Positions 17,471-28,259 of a stretch of DNA of 64,000 bases are shown one piece after another. Source of the DNA: Ottowia sp. oral taxon 894. GTDB taxonomy: Bacteria; Pseudomonadota; Gammaproteobacteria; Burkholderiales; Burkholderiaceae_C. The translations under genes and the position numbers were made by a program. The stretch lies in NCBI RefSeq assembly GCF_001262075.1, contig NZ_CP012073.1:2157001-2221000 (forward strand), written 5' to 3'. The notes below the pieces were generated by a model. It did no database searches, was not told the DNA's origin, and saw only the letters and a program-made list of their open reading frames with translations. Each line of letters starts with the position of its first letter. Within the stretch, counting starts at the first letter, position 1.

Positions 17471-18193
17471 AAAACACCTGCCAGCCTGCCGTCAGAGACT
17501 GCCCGCCCTGCGGCGGAAAGCGGCAAGCCCCTGCGCCTGGGCGGCCTCACGCCGCTGACCACCATCGACTTTCCGGGCCGCCTGGCCGCCGTTCTCTACT
17601 GCCAGGGCTGTCCGTGGCGCTGCACCTACTGCCACAACACGGAGCTGCTGGACGCCGCCACGCCGCCCGCCCTGCCGTGGCCGGACGCGCTGGCCTTTTT
17701 GCACCGGCGGCGCGGCCTGCTGGACGGCGTGGTCTTCTCCGGCGGCGAACCCACCTTGCAGACTGCTCTTGCCGACGCCCTTGCCGCCGTGCGCGCGCTG
17801 GGCATGCAAACGGCCCTGCACACCGCCGGCATGTACCCGCAGCGCCTGGCCGCGCTGCTGCCGCAGCTGGACTGGGTGGGGCTGGACATCAAGGCCCCCG
17901 CGCACCGGCACGACGCCATCACCGCCACCCCCGGCAGCGCCGGCCGTCCCCGGCAGGCTCTGCGCGCGCTGGCGGACAGCGGCATCGACTTTGAATGCCG
18001 CACCACCTGGCCCCCGGGCCTGTTCAGCGCCAGCGAATTGCTGGCCCTGGCTGACGAACTGCGCGCCAGCGGCGTGACTTGCTGGGCCGTGCAGGAATGC
18101 CGCACCCCCGCCGCTCCCGCCTGGACGCTCACGCCAGAGCAAATCCGCCAGCTTGGCGCGGGCTTTGAGCGCTTTACCCTGCGGCGCGCCTGA
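17429..18193 (+). CDS. nrdG: anaerobic ribonucleotide reductase activase, radical SAM
   Basis: Uses a [4Fe-4S] cluster and S-adenosylmethionine to make the glycyl radical on NrdD. The 254-residue product has [20 protein letters not shown] followed by the cluster motif C61-PWR-C65-TY-C68, then [11 protein letters not shown] (SAM-binding GGE) and [15 protein letters not shown]. The first ~35 residues ([20 protein letters not shown]...) are not part of the family. They correspond to the end of repeat A copy 7, which also supplies AGGA and the ATG. A GTG at codon 14 is an alternative start. The gene lies 116 bases after the glycyl-radical ORF. Confidence 0.92.
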   Translation: MAFEMPEFAPLFDVKTPASLPSETARPAAESGKPLRLGGLTPLTTIDFPGRLAAVLYCQGCPWRCTYCHNTELLDAATPPALPWPDALAFLHRRRGLLDGVVFSGGEPTLQTALADALAAVRALGMQTALHTAGMYPQRLAALLPQLDWVGLDIKAPAHRHDAITATPGSAGRPRQALRALADSGIDFECRTTWPPGLFSASELLALADELRASGVTCWAVQECRTPAAPAWTLTPEQIRQLGAGFERFTLRRA

Positions 18194-18393
18194 AAAAAAG
18201 AGTGCGCCCGCAAGAGGGCGCCTGCGCTTGCCGCCTTTCAGCGAAAGCGCAGCTTCTTGAGCCTTTTTTCAGGCAGGACCAGACAGGGGCGATGCCATAC
18301 AATCCGCCGGTTTTGCATGTCGCAAAACGCACGCCGCGTGCAGTTCCGGCGCGTGGCGCAAGTCAAACCATTTGGAACGCAAGGATTCAAGCA

Positions 18394-18660
18394 ATGATCT
18401 CCAAAGAGAACAAGGCCGCCGTGGTCAAGGACAACGCCCGCAAGGCTGGCGACACCGGCAGCCCCGAAGTGCAGGTGGCCCTGCTGACGGCCCGCATCAA
18501 CGAGCTGATGCCCCACTTCAAGCAGCACGCCAAAGACCACCACGGCCGCCGTGGCCTGCTGCGCATGGTCAGCCGCCGCCGCAAGCTGCTGGACTACCTC
18601 AAGGGCCGCGATGCCGACCGCTATCTGGCCCTGATTCAGAAACTCGGCCTGCGCAAGTAA
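18394..18660 (+). CDS. rpsO: 30S ribosomal protein S15
   Basis: Binds the central domain of 16S rRNA early in 30S assembly. The 88-residue product is full length, with [20 protein letters not shown] and [20 protein letters not shown]. The start at 18394 follows AAGGA. The pair rpsO-pnp is conserved in most proteobacteria, and a terminator-like hairpin separates the two here. Confidence 0.97.
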   Translation: MISKENKAAVVKDNARKAGDTGSPEVQVALLTARINELMPHFKQHAKDHHGRRGLLRMVSRRRKLLDYLKGRDADRYLALIQKLGLRK

Positions 18661-18675
18661 GCCGCCATGCACGCC

Positions 18676-18720
18676 AAAACGCCTGACGCCTTTGCTGGCC
18701 CAGGCGTTTTTGTGTTTTTT
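18676..18720 (+). terminator. hairpin terminator after rpsO
   Basis: AAAACGCCTG (18676-18685) pairs with CAGGCGTTTT (18701-18710) and TGTGTTTTTT follows. It probably gives partial termination before pnp. Confidence 0.7.
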
Positions 18721-18897
18721 CAACCCCGGAGCGCGGCGTTTCACAGGCGAGGCTGTGTCATTCCAAAACCCAAAAAAGTTTGCAGGCCCTGCCGGTTTGG
18801 CTGGCGGGCCGGGTTCTGGAATGGCATCGCGTCTTGAGAAAAACCGGCTCCAGCGCCCGCAAAACAAGCGCGGGCAGCTATCAAACAAGGAGCAAAC

Positions 18898-21036
18898 ATG
18901 AGCCTTTTCAACAAAGTCACCAAGACCTTCCAGTGGGGCGACAAAACCGTGGTAATGGAAACGGGCGAAATCGCCCGCCAGGCCACGGGCGCGGTGCTGG
19001 TGAACATAGACGACACCGTGGTGCTGGCCACGGTGGCCGCCAGCAAGCAGGCCAAGCCGGGACAGGACTTTTTCCCGCTGACGGTGGACTACATCGAGAA
19101 AACCTACGCGGCGGGCAAGATTCCCGGCAGCTTTTTCAAGCGTGAAGCCAAGCCCAGCGAGCTGGAAACGCTGACCAGCCGCCTGATTGACCGGCCCATC
19201 CGCCCGCTGTTTCCGGAAGGCTTTTTCAATGAAGTGCACGTGGTGGTGCACACGCTGTCGCTGAACCCGGAGGTGGATGCGGATATTGCCGCCATGATCG
19301 CCGTGAGCGCGGCGCTGTCGGTGAGCGGCATTCCCTTCAACGGCCCCATTGGCGCGGCGCGCGTGGGCTACGTCAATGGCGAATACGTGCTCAACCCCGG
19401 CCCCACGGCGCGCAAGAACAGCCAGCTGGACCTGGTGGTGGCGGGCACGGAATCGGCTGTGCTGATGGTGGAGTCGGAAGCCGATCAGCTTTCTGAAGAT
19501 GTGATGCTGGGCGCGGTGGTGTTCGGCCACGAGCAGGGCAAGATTGCCATTGAGGCCATTCACGATTTGGTGCGCGAAGCGGGCAAGCCCCTGTGGGCCG
19601 AAGACGGCACCTGGGCGCCGGAAGCCCGGGACGAAGCCTTCATGGCCAAAGTTAAAGCGCTGGCCGAAGAAAAACTGCGCGCGGCCTACCAGATTCGCAG
19701 CAAGCAGGCCCGCACGCAGGCCCTGCGCGAGGCGTATGCCGCCGTCAAGGCCGCTTTGGCCGAAGAGGGCGCGGAGTTTGACGAAGTGAAGGTGGACAAC
19801 CAGCTGTTCGAGCTGGAGGCGGCCATTGTTCGCGGGCAGATTCTGGCGGGCGAGCCGCGCATTGACGGGCGCGACACGCGCACCGTGCGCCCCATCGAAA
19901 TCCGCAGCAGCGTGCTGCCGCGCACGCATGGCTCGGCCCTGTTCACGCGCGGCGAAACGCAGGCGCTGGTGGTGACCACGCTGGGCACCGAGCGCGACGC
20001 GCAGCGCATTGACGCGCTGGCGGGCGAGTTTGAAGACCGCTTCATCTTCCACTACAACATGCCGCCCTTTGCCACGGGCGAGGCGGGCCGCATGGGCAGC
20101 ACCAAGCGGCGCGAAATCGGCCACGGCCGCCTGGCCAAGCGCGCCCTGGTGCCGCTGCTGCCCGGCAAGGATGAGTTTCCCTACACCATCCGCGTGGTGA
20201 GCGAGATCACCGAATCCAATGGTTCTTCATCCATGGCTTCCGTGTGCGGCGGCTGTCTGAGCCTGATGGATGCGGGCGTGCCCATGAAGGCGCATGTGGC
20301 CGGCATTGCGATGGGCCTGATCAAGGAAGGCAACCGCTTTGCCGTGCTGACCGACATTCTGGGCGACGAAGATCACCTGGGCGACATGGACTTCAAGGTG
20401 GCGGGCACGACAGGCGGCATCACGGCCTTGCAGATGGACATCAAGATTCAGGGCATCACCAAGGAAATCATGCAAGTGGCGCTGGCGCAGGCCAAGGAAG
20501 CGCGCATGCACATTCTGGGCAAGATGCAGGAAGCGTTGGGCGAGGCCAAGGCCGAGATCAGCAGCTACGCGCCCAAGCTCTACACCATGAAGATCAACCC
20601 GGAAAAAATCCGCGACGTGATCGGCAAGGGCGGCGCGACCATCCGCCAGCTCACGGAAGAAACGGGCACCACCATAGACATTGCCGAAGACGGCGTGATC
20701 ACCATTGCCAGCAATGACGCCGCCAAGGCTGAAGAGGCGCGCCGCCGCATTGAGGAAATCACTGCCGAGGCGGAAGTGGGGCAGGTTTATGAAGGCCCCG
20801 TGACCAAGATTCTGGACTTTGGCGCGCTGGTGAACATCCTGCCCGGCAAGGACGGCCTGCTGCACATCAGCCAGATTGCCCATGAGCGCGTGGAAAAGGT
20901 GAGCGACTACCTGCAAGAAGGCCAGGTGGTGCGCGTGAAGGTGCTGGAAACCGACGACAAGGGCCGCATCAAGCTGTCGATGAAAGCCCTGCTGGAACGC
21001 CCGGCGCGCGAAGAACGCCAGCCAGCGGCTGAATGA
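18898..21036 (+). CDS. pnp: polyribonucleotide nucleotidyltransferase (PNPase)
   Basis: Phosphorolytic 3'-5' exoribonuclease of the RNA degradosome. The 712-residue product has two RNase PH-like cores (early [20 protein letters not shown], second [20 protein letters not shown] with [19 protein letters not shown]). A KH domain (residues ~555-615, [20 protein letters not shown]) and a C-terminal S1 domain ([20 protein letters not shown]) follow. The start ATG follows GGAGC. The order after rpsO matches other proteobacteria. Autoregulation through its leader is known in E. coli and is not visible here. Confidence 0.97.
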   Translation: MSLFNKVTKTFQWGDKTVVMETGEIARQATGAVLVNIDDTVVLATVAASKQAKPGQDFFPLTVDYIEKTYAAGKIPGSFFKREAKPSELETLTSRLIDRPIRPLFPEGFFNEVHVVVHTLSLNPEVDADIAAMIAVSAALSVSGIPFNGPIGAARVGYVNGEYVLNPGPTARKNSQLDLVVAGTESAVLMVESEADQLSEDVMLGAVVFGHEQGKIAIEAIHDLVREAGKPLWAEDGTWAPEARDEAFMAKVKALAEEKLRAAYQIRSKQARTQALREAYAAVKAALAEEGAEFDEVKVDNQLFELEAAIVRGQILAGEPRIDGRDTRTVRPIEIRSSVLPRTHGSALFTRGETQALVVTTLGTERDAQRIDALAGEFEDRFIFHYNMPPFATGEAGRMGSTKRREIGHGRLAKRALVPLLPGKDEFPYTIRVVSEITESNGSSSMASVCGGCLSLMDAGVPMKAHVAGIAMGLIKEGNRFAVLTDILGDEDHLGDMDFKVAGTTGGITALQMDIKIQGITKEIMQVALAQAKEARMHILGKMQEALGEAKAEISSYAPKLYTMKINPEKIRDVIGKGGATIRQLTEETGTTIDIAEDGVITIASNDAAKAEEARRRIEEITAEAEVGQVYEGPVTKILDFGALVNILPGKDGLLHISQIAHERVEKVSDYLQEGQVVRVKVLETDDKGRIKLSMKALLERPAREERQPAAE

Positions 21037-21094
21037 TGGCTATCAAAAAGAGAGCGCTCCAGCCTTGTTTCACGAGGACCCAAGCCGGTTTTGA

Positions 21095-22111
21095 ATGATG
21101 AAATGCATTGAAATCAGGGAAAACGGCGGCCCTGCCGTGCTGGCGCCTGCCGAGCGGCCTGTGCCGCAGGCGGGCGCGGGCGAGGCGCTGATTCGCGTGG
21201 CAGCTTCAGGCGTGAACCGGCCTGACGTGGTTCAGCGGCAAGGACACTATCCGCCGCCGCCCGGCGCGTCTGACCTGCCGGGGCTGGAGGTGGCGGGCGT
21301 GATTGAAGCGGGCGATGCCGCCGCGCTGGCGGAATGCGGGCTGGCGGTGGGCGACCGGGTATGCGCCCTGGTGGCGGGCGGCGGCTATGCCGAATATTGC
21401 GTGGCCCCGGTGGCGCAATGTTTGCCTATCCCTAAGGGGCTGACTGACGTGCAGGCTGCCGCACTGCCGGAAACCTTCTTCACCGTGTGGAGCAACGTGT
21501 TTGACCGTGCGCGGTTGCAGCCGGGAGAAACCCTGCTCGTGCAAGGCGGCGCCAGTGGTATCGGCGTGACGGCCATTCAGCTGGGCAAGGCGCTGGGCGC
21601 GACCGTCATCGTGACCTGCGGCTCTGACGAGAAGTGCGCGAAAGCCTGCGAGCTGGGCGCTGATCACGCCATCAATTACAAGACCGCTGACTTTGCCGAA
21701 GAAGCCAAAAAGCTCACCAATGGCAAAGGCGTGGACGTCATTCTGGATATGGTGGCGGGCGATTACGTGCAGCGCGAGGTGGAATGCATGGCCGAAGACG
21801 GCCGCCTGGCCATCATTGCGGTGCAAGGCGGCGTGAAAAGCGGTTTCAACGCGGGGCGCCTGCTGGTCAAGCGCCTGACCGTGACGGGCAACACGCTGCG
21901 CGCCCGCCCCGTGGCCTTCAAGGCGGCCATTGCCAGGGCGCTGCGCGAAAAGGTATGGCCGCTGCTGGAAAGCGGCGCCATCCGACCCGTGGTTCACGCC
22001 ACTTTTCCGGCGCTGCAAGGCGCGGATGAATGGCCCAGCGGCGCAGCCCGCGCCCATGCGCTGATGGAAAGCGGCGCGCACGTGGGCAAGATCATTCTGA
22101 CCTGGAGCTGA
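21095..22111 (+). CDS. NAD(P)H quinone oxidoreductase, zinc-free MDR family
   Basis: A 338-residue medium-chain dehydrogenase/reductase of the quinone oxidoreductase (Qor/TP53I3) group. The N-terminal GroES-like fold has [20 protein letters not shown]. The Rossmann part has [20 protein letters not shown] (nucleotide-binding AxxGxxG variant) and [17 protein letters not shown]. The catalytic zinc ligands of alcohol dehydrogenases are missing, as expected. It is placed between pnp and tpiA, as in many Burkholderiales, and ends four bases before tpiA, so the two are probably one transcript. Two adjacent ATGs (21095, 21098) make the exact start uncertain by one codon. Confidence 0.88.
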   Translation: MMKCIEIRENGGPAVLAPAERPVPQAGAGEALIRVAASGVNRPDVVQRQGHYPPPPGASDLPGLEVAGVIEAGDAAALAECGLAVGDRVCALVAGGGYAEYCVAPVAQCLPIPKGLTDVQAAALPETFFTVWSNVFDRARLQPGETLLVQGGASGIGVTAIQLGKALGATVIVTCGSDEKCAKACELGADHAINYKTADFAEEAKKLTNGKGVDVILDMVAGDYVQREVECMAEDGRLAIIAVQGGVKSGFNAGRLLVKRLTVTGNTLRARPVAFKAAIARALREKVWPLLESGAIRPVVHATFPALQGADEWPSGAARAHALMESGAHVGKIILTWS

Positions 22112-22115
22112 TGTC

Positions 22116-22865
22116 ATGGGCCGGAAAAAACTGATTGCAGGCAACTGGAAGATGAACGGCAGCCTGGCTGCCAATGCAGCTCTGATGGGTGAGTTGCTGG
22201 CAGGCATCGGGCAACCGGCATGCGATGTGGCCGTGTGCGTGCCTGCCGTTTATTTGGCGCAGGTGCAGCTGCTTTTGGCAGGGCAGGGTGGCATTGCGCT
22301 GGGCGCGCAAGACGTGTCGCAGCACGAAAGTGGCGCCTATACGGGTGACGTATCGGCGGCCATGCTGAAAGAGCTGGGCGCGCGCTATGTCATCGTGGGC
22401 CATAGCGAGCGCCGCCAGTACCAGGGCGAAACCGACGCGCAAGTGGCAGTCAAAGCGCAATGCGCGCTGGCGGCGGGCCTTACGCCCATCGTCTGCGTGG
22501 GTGAAACCCTGCAAGAGCGCGAGCAGGGAGAAACCGAATCCGTGGTCGGCCGCCAGCTTTCGGCGGTGATTCAGCTGAACGGCGAACGCCTGACTGATCT
22601 GGTGGTGGCTTATGAGCCTGTCTGGGCCATTGGCACAGGCAGAACCGCAACGCCTGAGCAGGCGCAGGCGGTACATGCTGCATTGCGCGCCTTGCTGGCC
22701 GCCGCCGATTTGCAAGCGGCGGGTGTGCGCATCCTCTATGGCGGCAGCATGAATGCAGGCAATGCAGCCGAGCTGCTGGCCCAGCCTGACATTGACGGCG
22801 GATTGATCGGCGGCGCGAGCCTCAAGGCGCGGGACTTTCTGAAAATCATTGAGACGGCCAGCTAA
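22116..22865 (+). CDS. tpiA: triosephosphate isomerase
   Basis: Interconverts dihydroxyacetone phosphate and glyceraldehyde 3-phosphate. The 249-residue TIM barrel starts with [11 protein letters not shown] (substrate-binding N and K). It has the catalytic histidine in [15 protein letters not shown], the catalytic glutamate in [12 protein letters not shown], and the phosphate-binding GGLIGGASL near the end. It follows the oxidoreductase by four bases and precedes secG, a gene order common in proteobacteria. Confidence 0.97.
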   Translation: MGRKKLIAGNWKMNGSLAANAALMGELLAGIGQPACDVAVCVPAVYLAQVQLLLAGQGGIALGAQDVSQHESGAYTGDVSAAMLKELGARYVIVGHSERRQYQGETDAQVAVKAQCALAAGLTPIVCVGETLQEREQGETESVVGRQLSAVIQLNGERLTDLVVAYEPVWAIGTGRTATPEQAQAVHAALRALLAAADLQAAGVRILYGGSMNAGNAAELLAQPDIDGGLIGGASLKARDFLKIIETAS

Positions 22866-22907
22866 TCGAGCGCTTGGCTACATCAAAAAATACATTGGAG
22901 TGAACGA

Positions 22908-23360
22908 ATGAGCTTTGTCATGAACCTCGTGCTGGTGGCACAAATTCTGTCTGCCTTGGGCATGGTGGGTCTCATCCTGGTGCAGCACGGCAAGGGCGCT
23001 GACATGGGGGCCGCCTTTGGCAGCGGCAGTTCCGGCAGCCTGTTTGGCGCTAGCGGCAGCGCCAACTTTCTCTCGCGCAGCACGGCCGTACTGGCAACGG
23101 TTTTTCTGGCCAGCACGCTGCTGCTGTCTTACTACGGTTTCAGCCCGCGCGTTGAAGCATCTGGCGGCAGCGTGCTGGAGGGAGTAAAGGCCCCTGAGAC
23201 CGTTCAGCCGGACGCAGCGGCAGCCATCCCCGCCGGGGCGGCTGCGTCGCATGCAACGCCTCAGAACGAGGGCAAACCGGCTGATGCCAATCAGGGAGAA
23301 GTCAAGCCGGAGGCGGGCAAGAAGGCAGGCGATGCCGCCGAGCAGGCGCCCAAAAATTAA
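22908..23360 (+). CDS. secG: preprotein translocase subunit SecG
   Basis: Small inner-membrane subunit of the SecYEG channel. The 150-residue product has two membrane segments (residues ~4-22 and ~55-75). The conserved loop LILVQHGKGADMGAAFGSGS plus GSLFGASGSANFLSRSTA lies between them. The long Ala/Glu/Lys-rich tail after residue 85 is typical of betaproteobacterial SecG and is not conserved in sequence. It precedes tRNA-Leu. Confidence 0.95.
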   Translation: MSFVMNLVLVAQILSALGMVGLILVQHGKGADMGAAFGSGSSGSLFGASGSANFLSRSTAVLATVFLASTLLLSYYGFSPRVEASGGSVLEGVKAPETVQPDAAAAIPAGAAASHATPQNEGKPADANQGEVKPEAGKKAGDAAEQAPKN

Positions 23361-23470
23361 AAACCTTGCTCTGCCGTAAGGCGATTTTTTCCAGATAGAA
23401 TTCCCGTCTTGCTTCACGGGCTGAACAAAGGTCACAAAAAAACGCAGCAAGTGAAAGCAAGCAACAATCA

Positions 23471-23555
23471 GCCGTCGTGGTGAAATTGGTAGACACGCTA
23501 TCTTGAGGGGGTAGTGGCGAAAGCTGTGCGAGTTCGAGTCTCGCCGACGGCACCA
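23471..23555 (+). tRNA. tRNA-Leu(GAG)
   Basis: 85-nt type II tRNA: acceptor GCCGTCG pairs with CGACGGC, discriminator A and encoded CCA. The anticodon stem is CTATC/GGTAG with loop TTGAGGG, giving GAG (23505-23507), and there is a long variable arm. It lies between secG and nuoA as in many Burkholderiales. Confidence 0.97.
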
Positions 23556-23565
23556 AACAAAAAAC

Positions 23566-23595
23566 ACCGGGAGCGAGTTCCCAGCGCATCCCGGT
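23566..23595 (+). promoter_or_regulatory. hairpin in the nuoA leader
   Basis: ACCGGGA (23566-23572) pairs with TCCCGGT (23589-23595) twenty bases before the nuoA ATG. No T-run follows. It may mark tRNA processing or act as a leader structure. Confidence 0.4.
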
Positions 23596-23614
23596 TCCTG
23601 ACGATGAATGCGCA

Positions 23615-23974
23615 ATGAGTCTGGCTCAGTATTTTCCTGTTCTGGTCTTTATTCTGATCGGTTTGCTCGTTGGCGCGCTGTGTCTGGGAATGGGAGCCTT
23701 TTTCGGCCCCAATCGCCCTGACGCTGCCAAGAACTCTCCTTACGAGTGCGGCTTTGATGTCTTTGAGGATGCGCGCATGAAATTTGATGTGCGTTATTAC
23801 CTCGTAGCCATCCTGTTCATTCTGTTCGACCTGGAAATCGCCTTTCTCTTTCCGTGGGCGGTAGCCCTGCGCGATGTGGGCTTGCCAGGATTCATTGCTG
23901 TTCTTGTCTTCCTGGCGATTCTGGTTGTCGGATTCGTTTATGAATGGAAGAAAGGCGCCCTGGATTGGGAGTGA
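23615..23974 (+). CDS. nuoA: NADH-quinone oxidoreductase subunit A
   Basis: Membrane subunit of respiratory complex I, near the quinone-binding junction. The 119-residue product has three membrane helices and the conserved loop [20 protein letters not shown] followed by [20 protein letters not shown]. It is the first gene of the 14-gene nuo operon. No strong ribosome site precedes the ATG. Confidence 0.95.
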   Translation: MSLAQYFPVLVFILIGLLVGALCLGMGAFFGPNRPDAAKNSPYECGFDVFEDARMKFDVRYYLVAILFILFDLEIAFLFPWAVALRDVGLPGFIAVLVFLAILVVGFVYEWKKGALDWE

Positions 23975-24007
23975 TGGCAATGTCGGCAGTCTGGCAAGGA
24001 TGGCAGC

Positions 24008-24487
24008 ATGATTGAAGGGATGATGGAGAAAAACTTCATCACCACGAATTTTGACGCGGTGATGAATTGGGCCAAAACAGGCTCGCTTTGGCCTATGACT
24101 TTTGGTCTGGCCTGTTGCGCGGTGGAAATGATGCACGCCGCCACGGCGCGCTATGACATAGCGCGTTTTGGCGCAGAAGTATTTCGTGCGTCGCCGCGTC
24201 AGTCGGATCTGATGATTGTTGCGGGTACGCTCTGCAACAAAATGGCGCCAGCCTTGCGCAAGGTATATGACCAAATGGCCGAGCCGCGCTGGGTGCTTTC
24301 CATGGGTTCATGTGCCAATGGCGGAGGCTATTACCACTACAGCTATTCAGTGGTGCGTGGCTGCGACCGCATCGTTCCAGTGGATGTGTATGTGCCCGGA
24401 TGTCCGCCGACGGCCGAGGCATTGATATACGGAATCATCCAATTGCAGCAAAAGGTGCGGCGCACCAACACGATTGCGAGGGCGTGA
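24008..24487 (+). CDS. nuoB: NADH-quinone oxidoreductase subunit B
   Basis: Peripheral-arm subunit holding iron-sulfur cluster N2, the last electron donor to quinone. The 159-residue product has the adjacent cysteine pair in [14 protein letters not shown]. The further ligands lie in [18 protein letters not shown] and [19 protein letters not shown]. Start and length are typical. Confidence 0.96.
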   Translation: MIEGMMEKNFITTNFDAVMNWAKTGSLWPMTFGLACCAVEMMHAATARYDIARFGAEVFRASPRQSDLMIVAGTLCNKMAPALRKVYDQMAEPRWVLSMGSCANGGGYYHYSYSVVRGCDRIVPVDVYVPGCPPTAEALIYGIIQLQQKVRRTNTIARA

Positions 24488-24491
24488 TTTC

Positions 24492-25112
24492 ATGCTGACA
24501 GAAACAGTGAGTTACGCCATTGCGCCTGACGTCTTGCGGGACAAGATAGCTCTTGCTCTGGATGGATTGGCGAGTAGTGTGAACGTGGCGCTTGGCGAAG
24601 TGACGGCGCTTGTGCCTGCCTCATCCTATTTACAGGCCGCCCAGATTTTGCGGGATGCGCCTGATTGCCGCTTTGAGCAGATGATTGATTTGTGCGGCAT
24701 GGATATGTCTGCTTACGGAGATGGGCGCTGGGAGGGAGCGCGCTTCGCCGTGATACTGCACTTGCTGTCTGTAAGCCACAACCAGCGTGTGCGCTTGCGC
24801 GTGTTTTGCGAAGACGATGACTTTCCGGTGCTGCCTACGGTCACGGGTATCTGGAGCTCGGCCAATTGGTATGAGCGGGAAGCGTTCGATCTATATGGAA
24901 TCATGTTCGACGGGCACGGTGACCTGCGCCGCATCTTGACTGATTATGGTTTCGTTGGGCATCCATTCCGCAAAGATTTCCCTTTGACGGGGCATGTGGA
25001 AATGCGTTACGACGCCGATCGTCAGCGCGTAGTTTATGAGCCGGTTTCAATTGAGCTGCGTGAAATTACGCCTCGAGTCATCCGTGAAGAATCATACGGA
25101 GGCATGCGGTAA
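24492..25112 (+). CDS. nuoC: NADH-quinone oxidoreductase subunit C
   Basis: 30-kDa connecting subunit of the peripheral arm. The 206-residue product carries the family signature [20 protein letters not shown] and [20 protein letters not shown]. The ATG at 24492 follows GAGGG. It is a separate gene from nuoD (which starts on the base after its stop), unlike the fused nuoCD of E. coli. Confidence 0.95.
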   Translation: MLTETVSYAIAPDVLRDKIALALDGLASSVNVALGEVTALVPASSYLQAAQILRDAPDCRFEQMIDLCGMDMSAYGDGRWEGARFAVILHLLSVSHNQRVRLRVFCEDDDFPVLPTVTGIWSSANWYEREAFDLYGIMFDGHGDLRRILTDYGFVGHPFRKDFPLTGHVEMRYDADRQRVVYEPVSIELREITPRVIREESYGGMR

Positions 25113-26366
25113 ATGGCGGAAATCAAGAATTACACGCTGAATTTCGGCCCTCAGCACCCGGCGGCGCACGGGGTGTTGCGATTGGTGCTGGAGCTGGACG
25201 GCGAAGTGGTGGAACGCGCTGATCCGCATATTGGCCTGCTGCATCGCGCAACGGAGAAACTGGCTGAACACAAGACCTTCATTCAGGCATTGCCATACAT
25301 GGATCGGCTCGATTATGTGTCCATGATGTGCAATGAGCATGCCTATTGTCTGGCAGTTGAAAAGCTGTTGGGTATTGAGGTGCCTATTCGTGCGCAATAT
25401 ATTCGCGTAATGTTTGCCGAGATTACGCGAATCCTGAATCACTTGATGTGGCTCGGCTCGCATGGCAACGACTGCGGCTCTTCAACGATCCTGATTTACG
25501 CCTTCCGCGAGCGAGAAGATCTGTTTGATATGTATGAGGCCGTTTCGGGTGCGCGTATGCACGCGGCTTATTTCCGGCCAGGCGGCGTGTATCGTGACTT
25601 GCCGGATTCCATGCCGCAATACAAGGCGAGCAAAGTGCGTAACGCCAAGTCGCTGGAGGCGCTCAACGCCAATCGCCAAGGGTCGCTGCTCGACTTTATA
25701 GAAGACTTCACCAAGCGTTTTCCTGTTTATGTGGATGAATATGAAACGCTGCTGACGGATAATCGGATATGGAAACAGCGGACGGTCGGCATTGGAGTCG
25801 TTGATGCAGACCGCGCCTTGAATATGGGGCTGACGGGACCTATGCTGCGCGGTTCTGGTGTTGCGTGGGATTTGCGCAAGAAGCAGCCATATGATGTTTA
25901 TGACAAGGTAGATTTTGATATTCCTGTTGGAAAAACGGGCGACAGTTACGACCGTTACCTCGTTCGCGTGCAGGAAATGCGCGAGTCCAACAGGATTATC
26001 AGGCAATGCGTGGATTGGCTGCGCGCCAATCCAGGTCCGGTTATTGTGCAGAACTACAAGGTGGCCCCGCCTCCGCGTGAGCGCATGAAGTTCGGCATGG
26101 AAGATCTGATTCACCATTTCAAATTGTTTACCGAGGGCATGCATGTGCCCGAAGGTGAAGCTTATGCTGCGGTGGAGCACCCAAAAGGGGAGTTTGGCAT
26201 CTACATGGTGAGCGATGGTGCCAATAAGCCCTATCGCATGAAGATTCGCGCGCCGGGGTTTGCGCACCTGTCGGCCTTTAATGAACTGGTTAAAGGCCAT
26301 ATGCTGGCTGACGCAGTGGCGATTATTGGCACGTTGGATATCGTGTTTGGGGAGATCGACCGATGA
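25113..26366 (+). CDS. nuoD: NADH-quinone oxidoreductase subunit D
   Basis: 49-kDa subunit forming the quinone-binding cavity with NuoB. The 417-residue product begins with [20 protein letters not shown]. It has [18 protein letters not shown], and at the C-terminus [20 protein letters not shown] with [20 protein letters not shown]. It overlaps nuoE by four bases. Confidence 0.96.
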   Translation: MAEIKNYTLNFGPQHPAAHGVLRLVLELDGEVVERADPHIGLLHRATEKLAEHKTFIQALPYMDRLDYVSMMCNEHAYCLAVEKLLGIEVPIRAQYIRVMFAEITRILNHLMWLGSHGNDCGSSTILIYAFREREDLFDMYEAVSGARMHAAYFRPGGVYRDLPDSMPQYKASKVRNAKSLEALNANRQGSLLDFIEDFTKRFPVYVDEYETLLTDNRIWKQRTVGIGVVDADRALNMGLTGPMLRGSGVAWDLRKKQPYDVYDKVDFDIPVGKTGDSYDRYLVRVQEMRESNRIIRQCVDWLRANPGPVIVQNYKVAPPPRERMKFGMEDLIHHFKLFTEGMHVPEGEAYAAVEHPKGEFGIYMVSDGANKPYRMKIRAPGFAHLSAFNELVKGHMLADAVAIIGTLDIVFGEIDR

Positions 26367-26893
26367 ATACACGTGTCGCATCCATTACCGCAACGCCTCT
26401 GTCAGAGGCTACTCGCATGCGGTTTGATCGTGAAGTTGCGAAATATCCAGCGGGTCAGAAACAGTCTGCCGTCATGGCCTGTCTTTCCATCATCCAGCAG
26501 GAGCGGGGATGGGTCAGTCCTGAGAGCGAAAAGGCAATCGCCGAATATCTTGAAATGCCGCCGATGGCAGTGCATGAAGTGACGACTTTCTACAATATGT
26601 ACAACCAACATGCTGTTGGAAAGTACAAATTGAATGTCTGCACGAATCTGCCTTGCGTATTGCGCAATGGCGCGAAGGCGTTGGCACATTTGGAACGGAA
26701 ACTCGGCATTTCGGTCGGAGAAACCACGCCTGACGGCTTATTTACCCTTCAGCAATGCGAATGTCTGGGGGCTTGTGCTGACGCGCCTGTCATGCTGGTT
26801 AATGACCGCACCATGTGCAGCTTCATGGAAAGCGATAGACTGGATCAGCTTGTTGATGGTCTGCGCGCGGCTGAAAATGGAGACGCCGCATGA
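26363..26893 (+). CDS. nuoE: NADH-quinone oxidoreductase subunit E
   Basis: 24-kDa subunit with the [2Fe-2S] cluster N1a, thioredoxin-like. The four ligands appear in [13 protein letters not shown] (C-x4-C) and [17 protein letters not shown] (C-x3-C). The 176-residue product starts in an ATGA overlap with nuoD and ends in one with nuoF, implying coupled translation. Confidence 0.95.
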   Translation: MNTRVASITATPLSEATRMRFDREVAKYPAGQKQSAVMACLSIIQQERGWVSPESEKAIAEYLEMPPMAVHEVTTFYNMYNQHAVGKYKLNVCTNLPCVLRNGAKALAHLERKLGISVGETTPDGLFTLQQCECLGACADAPVMLVNDRTMCSFMESDRLDQLVDGLRAAENGDAA

Positions 26894-28245
26894 AAGATGT
26901 CGCTCAGTTTCTCTCTCAGTTTCAGTCTTCGGGCGAAAAGACCTGTTTTCATGGCCGTCATATCAATCCCCAGATTTATGCGGGGTTGAATGGCAACAAT
27001 TGGAGTCTCAAGGATTACGAGGCGCGTGGAGGGTATCAGGCCCTGCGCAAAGTTCTTGGCAAAGATGGCGGCGAAGGTCTGACGCAGGATCAGATCATTG
27101 CCATCATCAAAGAGTCAGGCTTGCGTGGCCGTGGCGGCGCGGGTTTCCCGACTGGCCTCAAATGGAGCTTCATGCCACGGCAGTTTCCGGGCGACAAGTT
27201 TCTGGTTTGCAACTCTGACGAAGGCGAGCCTGGAACCTGCAAGGATCGTGAAATTCTGATGCATAACCCTCATATTGTTATTGAAGGGATGGCTATCGGA
27301 GCTTTTGCAATTGGCGCTTCCCGTGGATACAATTATATTCACGGAGAAATCTTTCAGGTTTATGAAAGATTCCAGGCGGCTTTGCAAGAGGCGCGCGAGG
27401 CCGGCTATATTGGCCAAAATATTATGGACAGCAACTTCAGTTTTGAGCTGAATGCGCATCATGGTTTCGGCGCTTATATTTGCGGGGAAGAAACAGCGCT
27501 GCTTGAATCCATAGAAGGAAAGAAAGGGCAGCCTCGCTTCAAGCCGCCATTTCCAGCAAGCTTCGGCCTGTATGGCAGGCCAACCATCATCAATAACACG
27601 GAAACATTTTCTGCTGTTCCCTGGATCATCCGTAATGGTGGACAGGCTTATCTTGAATGCGGGAAACCCAATAATGGAGGCACCAAGATCTTTTCCGTAA
27701 GTGGTGATGTGGAGCGCCCCGGAAATTATGAAATTCCACTCGGAACGCCTTTTTCTGTCTTGCTGGAGTTGGCAGGCGGTGTTCGCAGTGGACGGCAGCT
27801 TAAGGCGGTCATTCCCGGCGGCTCTTCATCGCCTGTCCTGCCTGCTTCCATCATTATGGATTGCACAATGGATTATGACTCCATTGCAAAAGCAGGCTCC
27901 ATGTTGGGTTCTGGTGCAGTTATCGTGATGGATGATACGCGCTGCATGGTTAAATCTCTTCAGCGTTTGTCTTATTTTTATATGCATGAATCTTGCGGCC
28001 AGTGCACGCCTTGTCGAGAAGGGACGGGCTGGCTATGGCGAGTGGTTGATCGCATTGAAAATGGCAAAGGCCGTCCAGCAGATATGGATTTGCTCGATTC
28101 GGTAGCTGGAAACATCATGGGACGCACGATTTGTGCGCTAGGCGATGCAGCCGCCATGCCTGTGCGAGCCATGCTGAAGCATTTCCGTCCTGAATTTGAA
28201 TATCACGTTGAACATAAGACCTGCACGGTCTCGTCCTATGTCTGA
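26890..28245 (+). CDS. nuoF: NADH-quinone oxidoreductase subunit F
   Basis: 51-kDa subunit that oxidises NADH through FMN and cluster N3. The 451-residue product has the glycine-rich nucleotide site [20 protein letters not shown] and the FMN region [20 protein letters not shown]. The [4Fe-4S] ligands lie in [15 protein letters not shown] plus a later cysteine in [12 protein letters not shown]. Codon usage is visibly AT-richer than in nuoM and nuoN. Confidence 0.96.
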   Translation: MKDVAQFLSQFQSSGEKTCFHGRHINPQIYAGLNGNNWSLKDYEARGGYQALRKVLGKDGGEGLTQDQIIAIIKESGLRGRGGAGFPTGLKWSFMPRQFPGDKFLVCNSDEGEPGTCKDREILMHNPHIVIEGMAIGAFAIGASRGYNYIHGEIFQVYERFQAALQEAREAGYIGQNIMDSNFSFELNAHHGFGAYICGEETALLESIEGKKGQPRFKPPFPASFGLYGRPTIINNTETFSAVPWIIRNGGQAYLECGKPNNGGTKIFSVSGDVERPGNYEIPLGTPFSVLLELAGGVRSGRQLKAVIPGGSSSPVLPASIIMDCTMDYDSIAKAGSMLGSGAVIVMDDTRCMVKSLQRLSYFYMHESCGQCTPCREGTGWLWRVVDRIENGKGRPADMDLLDSVAGNIMGRTICALGDAAAMPVRAMLKHFRPEFEYHVEHKTCTVSSYV

Positions 28246-28259
28246 AAGGCGCGAACGTC

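Noticed and set aside
18238-20124. 628-codon open frame antisense to rpsO-pnp
   Set aside because: Mirror translation of two certain genes.
21040-21075. Possible repeat A copy between pnp and the oxidoreductase gene
   Set aside because: Only GGCTATCAAAAAGAGAGC is suggestive; the CTAG and TGCGCA blocks are missing.
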